Source: Cladophialophora immunda
Lineage: Eukaryota > Ascomycota > Eurotiomycetes > Chaetothyriales > Herpotrichiellaceae
Length of the DNA stretch: 64,000 nt
Direction: 5' to 3'
Assembly (NCBI RefSeq): GCF_000835495.1
Contig: NW_015622541.1
Span: 6,758,001-6,822,000 of the forward strand
The position numbers were made by a program, and so were the translations under genes. The notes under the pieces are model-generated. The model was not told the origin of the DNA and ran no database searches. It saw only the letters and a program-made list of their open reading frames with translations. The stretch's first letter is position 1. Every line of letters begins with the position of its first letter. Below are positions 57,425 through 64,000 of the stretch, piece by piece.

Positions 57425-59587
57425 CTAAGCTTTTGAAACTTCCTCCTTCTTTCTCAAATCCTTCCATCCCATTCCCCATGCGAAAACGAAGCAGCCAACT
57501 CCCAATCCTGCTGCCAAATAGAAAACGCGATCAATACTCTTGGCGTAAGCAGTCAATACACCCGCAAGATCCGTTCCCGAAACAATTTTTCGAAATCCAG
57601 TAGCCCCAGCATCAATGACACTTTGACCATTGACCAAAGGCGCGTATTCGGAGATGAGATCTCCAAAACTATTGCTGAATATAGTTTCTGCGAGACTAAG
57701 GAATAGGGCTGCTCCAAACGATTGGCTAAACATGACGAGCGCCATGGCGATGGGGAGCTGTGGAGGTGGCACTGTATTTTGAACGGCAAGGAGTGGCTGC
57801 CACGGAAAAATAATGTTAGTAGGTGGGCACTAGGATCAATGATGGAGAATATCAAGCATACCATTTGCAATCCGAGACCACGACCAGCCCCGTAGAGGAT
57901 CTGGTATCCAATCCACTTGCCTGTTGAGGTGCTAGGAGAGAAGGTAGCAATAAGGCCACTACCACTCGATAACAAAACCGCAGCAAAGAGAGCTACCGGT
58001 ATGTAGTATCCCACCTTGTTGACTGTAGAAGCATTAGCAGTGCGTGCCATGGGAAACAACGTCCTTACCGATGGGACCTGAGGATAGAGCTGCAAAGATG
58101 TGAGCTATAATCATGGGCAGGATGTATACACCACTCATTGCTGGAGATGCGCCCTTGACTCCCTGGAAATATACTGGCACCCAGTAGGAAGCGGTGTATA
58201 AGTTGCTTCCGAATAATCCATATACGATGCAACTCGTCCAGACAGTTCTCATGCAGACTATGGAGAACGGAAGTATGGCTGCGTCGCCTTTATGGTAATC
58301 CCAGAGTAGAAAAGCGATGAACGTGGCCCCAGCGCCGCAAAAGAGGCCAATGATCTGAGAACTGTTCCAAGCGAATGTAGTGCCACCCCATTGTAAAGCA
58401 AGTAGCAGCATGATGAGAGCAGGGGCGAAGATGGCAAAGCCCAGAAGATCGAGGCTTGAATGTAGTGAACGAACGACGGACATGGGAGGAGGCCTGGGGT
58501 GTTGTTGTGGAATGCGGACAACAACCAGCATCATGGCAACAAGGCCGCCGACGGGGAGATTGAGGTAAAAGCCTAGCATATTTAGCTTACTCCAAGCCCA
58601 AGAGCAGGAAAGCGAGTTGGGCGACCTACACCATCTCCAAGTCGCGTATTCTGTCATTAATCCTCCAAATAACGGACCGCTGGCTAGGCCAAGCTGCGCA
58701 GCTGAAGTAGTAATCAGCATATGACAATCAGCCCAGATAGAGGTGGACTTACTACCCATAACAATGCCGACTAGAGCTGTAAGCAATGTCAGCTATCCAA
58801 CCGCACATATTCAGGAAGGCATTGAGTCATACTTGGTCTTCTCTGCATAGGGGCGCATTCCGCGACGATAAGCATGATACCATTCAACACCCCCGAAGTT
58901 CCCAAGCCTGCAACTACTCGTCCTCCGATCAACATACCCGAGGAGTTCGCAACCCCACAAATTAAGGAACCGATTTCAAAGAGGACGAAGAAGCTCAGAA
59001 ATGTCCACTACATACGATAATCAGTGAGCACAGAATCAAGAAAGGGGAGTAGAATGGGGACCTGAAACCCGACTTACTTTGGGCTTAAACTTCATATATA
59101 TCTTTCCAGTAAGCGGCTGAAAGACTGCGCTGCAAGCATGTCAGTTTCGCGTTCACTCATGGTACAGGTTTCGTTCAAAGCTCGAATTCACGGACCTTCC
59201 TAGCTGATATGCAGCTCCGTACCATCCAATGTCATCCAGGGAACTGAAATCATCGGTGATGCGAGGAACAGCTGCGACGACAATGGTCCCATCGAGAAGG
59301 ATGAGAAAGCAAACAAAAGTCACGGCGGCCAAGATGGTGAAAAGTTGGAAGCCGTGAGCCCACTCGGGCTCTAGATTTTGATTTTGGGAGAGGGCCATGC
59401 TGGAGGATGCTGCTATTTCTGTTTCTGCGGCACCTTGTTTACACCCCTCAACAAGTTCACCGTTGGGTTCATGTTGAATGGAAGATGTGGCGGGCGACGG
59501 GTGGTAATTGTCGCCAGTCTTTTCCGGATGGTGGAGTGAAACAGAAGGCTGCTGCTTCGGAGCAGGAGGAAGTTCTTGCAATGGCAT
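57425..59587 (-). CDS. MFS exporter, DHA2 family (14-helix, TRI12/multidrug-like)
   Basis: Predicted plasma-membrane multidrug or metabolite exporter. Eight exons (minus) 59587-59196, 59129-59078, 59007-58833, 58776-58753, 58701-58630, 58572-58069, 58022-57862 and 57796-57425 join in phase to 583 aa. The fourth exon is only 24 nt. A hydrophilic N-terminus of about 80 residues precedes helix 1 ([20 protein letters not shown], with the DHA2 motif LDxTIVxxAxP). Others are WYGAAYQLG then [28 protein letters not shown], and [20 protein letters not shown] before [13 protein letters not shown] (motif C). In this setting it may expel a toxic substrate or intermediate. Convergent with the DUF1338 gene, 136 bp apart. 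Confidence 0.93.
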
Positions 59588-60329
59588 TTTTTCACAACTA
59601 AGCAGTCATAAACATGAGTTGTTGGTTTGGGTTGGGTTGAGGTTGAAGTTGTTGATTAAATGACGACAGAAGGGACGGACACGGTGCGAAGAGAGTCCCC
59701 GTCGGTCTAAAAAAAGGCCAGTTATAAAATACTGCTTGAGTTGACAGTCTTCGTGGTTAATGTGAATAGGAGAATGAAGCATCGGGATTCAGTGAAAATC
59801 GAAACCCGAAACCCGGTCTGGTTCGTAAATCCGAAATCCGGTCGCAAAACATGATCTGATTGTCCCAGACAAGTACTGAATTACCAATACAAAGTGATGG
59901 GACATGCCAATCACGCAGGTAACGATTGGTGCGCTGATTAATTGCAACCGCAAAGCCGGTGTAGCTCGTGGGCAACGCATCTTCTCCTGGATCGTCGTTG
60001 CATGAATTGCTCGGCATTTGGGTCGATACCAACGCGTGTTCGCGGGTCGTGGTCTGGAATCAGATCCACTCAAGTAGAACGCAAGTAATTTCCCATTGTG
60101 TGATTTGGTAACTGACTGGAGACTGTAGCAGAATCATTAGACAATCTTTGATCTATTGACTATACTCACTGAATCTGAACCTGAACCTCTGGATGACTGT
60201 CACCGAATCCCTGAACAACTGCCGTCGAATCTATACAGCTGTCATCGAATATTGATCGGCCCTTCACCAGATACAAGGATAAGCACCGATACGAAGACAG
60301 GCACCAAACCAATACTGATGGATCCAGCG
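59588..60329. promoter_or_regulatory. Promoter of the DHA2 exporter, with short degenerate repeats
   Basis: 742 bp; no gene seen. On the minus strand a TATTTTATAA element (about 59723-59732) lies 135 bp before the exporter's ATG. Three degenerate copies of a ~21-bp unit (cores at 60196, 60218 and 60238, roughly ACTGTCACCGAATC) lie near the 3' end of the second regulator. Confidence 0.45.
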
Positions 60330-62265
60330 TTATTGATTGGGTGAAAGAAACAAATCCGTAAACCAGTCAATGTCAAAACTATCCGTGCCAATTAAATCCG
60401 GAAGAATCAGATCATCAATATACTGCGGAGATGACTTGCTCTGAACCGAATTTCGCTTTGTTTCCCACGCCGGTCGAAGGGATCGAAACATACGTGCTGT
60501 TCGAGTAAAGACGTCTCCGTCGGGACAATCAGTGTTGTCGAATCCACCAAGAAACGTCACTTGCTCCATGTTGTTGAGAACTCGATCCAAGACTTGCAGT
60601 GCTTCGTCCGTCTTCCAGACATGATTCTCCGCCCACGTTGAATCGTCAAGAGTCTTGAGCCGGTAGAGTATCATTATGCAGCGGGTCAGTTGCAAAAAGA
60701 TGAAGTGAGAAAGTCCAAGGTAGGCGAGGGGTTGTATCGTAAAAAAGACATTGAACCAGGACTTAATCGACTCAAGGGCCACATCAAGGGATTGCCACTG
60801 CTCCAGGGTCAATTCATTAGTGTGAAGAAACTCTGAAAGTATGACGTCCAACTCAGCGCCGTACAAATGCAAGAGCACCACGTCTATTAGCAAATCAGTT
60901 AGTACTAGATCAGTTGGAGAACGACAACGTACCACTTATATGAGATGCAGAGACAAGACTCGTCTTGAGATTTTGCAAATCCAAGAGACTTCGTTCAAGC
61001 GGCATGCGGCTCTCAACTATCAATTGCAACCGTACTTGTTGTACCAAAATTGCATCGTTGGGACACTCTTTCTTTTCGTCCAAGATAACAAGACACTCTT
61101 CCATGTGTGGCGTCCAACGGAGTGCATCGGTCTTCTGGAGAAAGGAAGATACTCTTACAAATGAGCATGAAACACAAAACGTGATTTTGGGAGACGTACA
61201 TTGATGTACTCAGGAAGCAACCAAGCACAGCTCTGCGTTCCTCCATTGTACGAGGAGTCGTGGGCCTTGAAAGCTTGGGCATACCGCATAGCCCCATCTG
61301 CGAGTCCTTGGGAACGGGTCTGGCAAGACCAAGTTCAGAAACCAAAGAAATGGCAAGCTGAGTGAAAACGGAAAGGAACGGCTTGTCATGGATTTGAACA
61401 GTGGCCCTGAGACAGATGGTCAGCGTCTGGTTGCATCAGATTGAGCATTCGACTGATTGCAGCAGGTTGACTGCAGAAATAATGACATACCAACCGATAA
61501 AAGCCAAAATACCCAAGAGAAGATCCATGTTCCTATTCAACTGAACAACCACTTCCTGTGCGATGAGATGTCGTATTCTTGAGCCCAGTAACCGTTGCTG
61601 TGAAGTTGATTTCGAGGCGATTGACATGATACAAAGCCACAGAAACGGACGTTCTTGCTTAAGATGGCTAGCAGTGGTAGTGGAGGGAATGTGGACAAAG
61701 GGAAAGCATCTTGATTTGTACGTCCGGAAACTTGCAAGAAATTCCTCTGCCTCGGCTTGCGAGGGTTCGTATGACGCGCGTGTTCCATCCGTAGTGGGCG
61801 TTGTCGACGATGTTTCCAATGTACCTGCGTCGATAACGTCCAACAATGAGACTCCAAGAGATTGAACGTAACCCGGAGTATTTGTATCCATGTTGATACT
61901 ACCACGAGGCAGAGGATCGTCCAGAGACCTCGTGGCCTGGGGAGATATGTCGACGGTACTGCTTAGCGCTCCAGACTTAATTAATGATACAAGACCATCT
62001 AGTTTTTGCTCTAATCGTGCGGTCTTGTTCACAGCACGTCTTTTGGGATTTCGACGTCGAATCGACTCTATTGGACGACACTGCTTGTTTAATCGATAGC
62101 ACCTAACGAACGTTAGTCGTGACAACAAATTCAAAAAGTTGCTCACCTGTCACAAGCGCCACCAACCGGGCGAATGATACATTTGCATTTTGACTGAGCG
62201 CAGCTTGTGCAAGCTTGACCATACGGCGCTGGAGTGCCGAGAGATGGCGATGAATGCTGGTCCAT
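60330..62265 (-). CDS. Zn2Cys6 transcription factor (second regulator)
   Basis: Fungal zinc-cluster regulator. Exons (minus) 62265-62147, 62102-61491, 61406-61200, 61153-60933 and 60883-60330 join in phase to 570 aa. The cluster has Cys19, Cys22, Cys29, Cys38, Cys41 and Cys48 (CTSCAQSKCKCIIRPVGGAC, then DRCYRLNKQC), split by intron 1. A basic linker (RRRNPKRRAVNKTARLEQKL) leads to a short coil. The middle region has KSRCFPFVHIPSTTTASHLK, HDKPFLSVFTQLAISLVSEL and VSSFLQKTDALRWTPHMEEC. Intron 3 uses an AAG acceptor, chosen because it alone keeps frame and restores the conserved TDALRWTPHMEE block. The compact length and motif order suit regulators of metabolite clusters. It lies between the DHA2 exporter and the EthD gene. 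Confidence 0.88.
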
Positions 62266-63518
62266 GTTCAACGGTCAGAACATGGTAAATCTGAATCCGT
62301 TCTGACTCTTCAGAGCCAACACACGCCCGTATCCAAGGGGGGTCTCAACAACCTCGGCGATGGCCTTTAGAAGTCATGCATATAGCTGGAAGTCTTCCTC
62401 AATACCACAATCACGCCGCCAACATCGAGTAAGAAGCGTGGAGCGATGTTTAGTGCTATCACCCAAAGCTTTGTCGAGGAGATGATTTGTCAGAAGGTAA
62501 TAGTCGGGGCCGAATCGGGTATGTGAGATCCCGGTCATGTGCACAACTCGGCCTGAGCCTATACCCTTCAAGTCTTTGCTAGCCAGAGAGCAGCACGGCC
62601 TTAGAGATTATGGCGCCAGGAGATGGAGATGAGGACTTATCACTACGGGCGAGCAAAGAGACAATCCTGGCCACTCACGGTGCTAGAACGCTGCCCTAGA
62701 CGACGCTGGTACCGTCACAAGCCGTCCCAAGTAGCTGCCAAGCAGCTTCGGCTTGTTTGCGGATCGTTACCGCGGGCCACTTTGGTGCATCGCGAGCGCT
62801 ACCAGACCAGCGCCGCGGCGCTGTGTGCACGAACAACGGAGCCTACCTATGTCGGATGTCTATAGAGTGTGAGAGAAATGGCCTGGCCGTCCACCATGGT
62901 GATTCTGTCATCGAAAGCTTGACATATCGCTCCATTCGAGGCGCCCGGATGGCAGACTGCCAAAAGGTCACTGTCTATCTTGTCTGCCTATGTGTCAACA
63001 AATTGACGATCGCTAGGAATGAATCCATACCAGGGGTTCTTGTCAAGAAAACCTGAATCCGTTTCCCTGAAACCGCAGTCACAGGTCTGTTCGCCTCCTA
63101 GCCGTACACTGACCTAGAATTCGTTGACACATCCTTCGTCTCGGCGCTTGAATCTGACATCGAGATAATCACGCCGCTCCGAACTGACTCAAGGCCATTC
63201 TTGTCAAGACCCATCAGCAGCTGTGTCGAGAAAGGAAGCTAGGGGTCATCAAATCGCTTGCTCGTCCAGACCATTCGTCGTGGCATCTGCGGGGAATGCA
63301 TCCTTGAAAGAAAGGGGTTCTAGTAAATGCCTAGTTAGTTCTCAGTGAGAGAGAGATAAATAATCTGAGTCCGCATATCGTAATGTCATCGTTTCTGCGA
63401 GTGGGATGTCGAAAAGCCCAACTTCCACCGCCTCCATTCCAACACCTCGAGTCACGCCGCGCGGAAAATACACTATCGAACTTGAGACTTTGTTTACCCA
63501 GCACATTCGGGTGTCATC
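62266..63518. other. Intergenic, promoters of the second regulator and EthD gene
   Basis: 1.25 kb with no supported gene. It contains TGCGGA at 62758-62763 and TCCGCA at 63370-63375, the latter about 145 bp before the EthD-domain start. Confidence 0.45.
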
Positions 63519-63875
63519 ATGTCTTCAGCAGCAGTCAAATGGATCTGCCTGGTGAAACGGAAGCCCGGCCTGTCCAAAGCTGAATTCAAAGATTACTACG
63601 AGAACAACCACGTACCGATGGTCAACGGTCTCATTCCTCACGTGGAGCGATATATTCGCAACTATACGGTCGGCGAGGGATCAACCTTCAGTCCTGCATG
63701 GGACTGCATCACAGAATTCTGGTTTACGACCGAGCAAGACTGGACAAATTTCAATCAATGCCTCTCAGAACCCAATATCTCAAAGAAGGTTGCGGCGGAT
63801 GAAGAAAAATTCGTGGATCGTAGTGCGACACAGGCTACCCTGGTCAAGGAGCTTGGGGGTCTTGTTAAGGGATGA
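63519..63875 (+). CDS. EthD-domain protein (dimeric alpha/beta-barrel)
   Basis: Small, uninterrupted 118-aa protein with the EthD ferredoxin-like fold, seen in accessory proteins of ether degradation and in decarboxylases, cyclases and dehydratases of polyketide pathways. The core is ICLVKRKPGLSKAEFKDYYE then NNHVPMVNGLIPHVERYIRN, with the typical YxxxHxP(M/L) element whose His is the usual catalytic or ligand residue, and CITEFWFTTEQDWTNF as third strand and helix. A role as ring-intermediate-processing enzyme in the same pathway as the upstream genes is inferred from position and from the shared promoter hexamer. Confidence 0.9.
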   Translation: MSSAAVKWICLVKRKPGLSKAEFKDYYENNHVPMVNGLIPHVERYIRNYTVGEGSTFSPAWDCITEFWFTTEQDWTNFNQCLSEPNISKKVAADEEKFVDRSATQATLVKELGGLVKG

Positions 63876-64000
63876 GGATCTAATTGTTCTCGCAGTCTTC
63901 TTCCACAAGGGACATAAACTTCTGGCGATGCGAGCTGCGGAAATGCCGTGTTACGTACGCCCACAGCACAGCCTAGATAGCTCAAAATCAGAAACCAACA
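63876..64000. other. 3' flank
   Basis: Short non-coding end of the window with a CGG-N5-CCG element at 63938-63948. Confidence 0.4.

Overview
The window is nuclear DNA of a filamentous ascomycete (Pezizomycotina). Genes are broken by short GT-AG introns of about 45-130 bp. There are two Zn2Cys6 regulators, an ERMES subunit (Mdm34), a UapA/UapC-type purine permease and a fused WD40-M20 Dug2. The Mdm34 and permease sequences look Eurotiomycete-like, but that placement is an inference. I rebuilt 22 protein-coding genes, most with exon phases that close exactly. I saw no tRNA, rRNA, transposon or CRISPR array.

Left arm (0.5-9.5 kb): three transporters on the + strand in sparse DNA: a DHA1-type drug/polyamine exporter, a nucleobase-ascorbate (NAT) xanthine/urate permease and a sugar porter. 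A gene-poor stretch (9.5-13.3 kb) follows.

Housekeeping block (13.3-39.8 kb): mdm34, a CCDC47-like ER protein, a secreted PI-PLC-X-like protein, DUG2 divergent from an isoaspartyl peptidase/asparaginase, the E1-beta subunit of branched-chain 2-oxoacid dehydrogenase divergent from a CNNM/Mam3-like membrane protein, a large membrane-anchored coiled-coil protein with an odd 3' hairpin-repeat array, a leaderless GH15 glucoamylase/trehalase-like enzyme and a TPT/SLC35-type transporter.

Right arm (40.5-63.9 kb): this reads as a catabolic or detoxification gene cluster. In order it holds an MBL-fold hydrolase, a type-B carboxylesterase, a VOC/extradiol-dioxygenase-like protein with a full His-His-Glu triad, a TetX-like FAD monooxygenase, a Zn2Cys6 regulator, a dienelactone-hydrolase family protein, a quinone oxidoreductase, an unknown protein, a DUF1338 2-oxoadipate dioxygenase/decarboxylase (HglS/YdcJ family), a DHA2 exporter, a second Zn2Cys6 regulator and an EthD-domain protein. 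A plausible reading is ester or lactone hydrolysis, ring hydroxylation, ring cleavage, lactone opening, enone/quinone reduction and 2-oxoacid processing, with export of toxic intermediates. The substrate cannot be read from the sequence. The hexamer TCCGCA/TGCGGA recurs in the intergenic regions of this arm, including a perfect inverted repeat just upstream of the first regulator. That points to one shared regulon.
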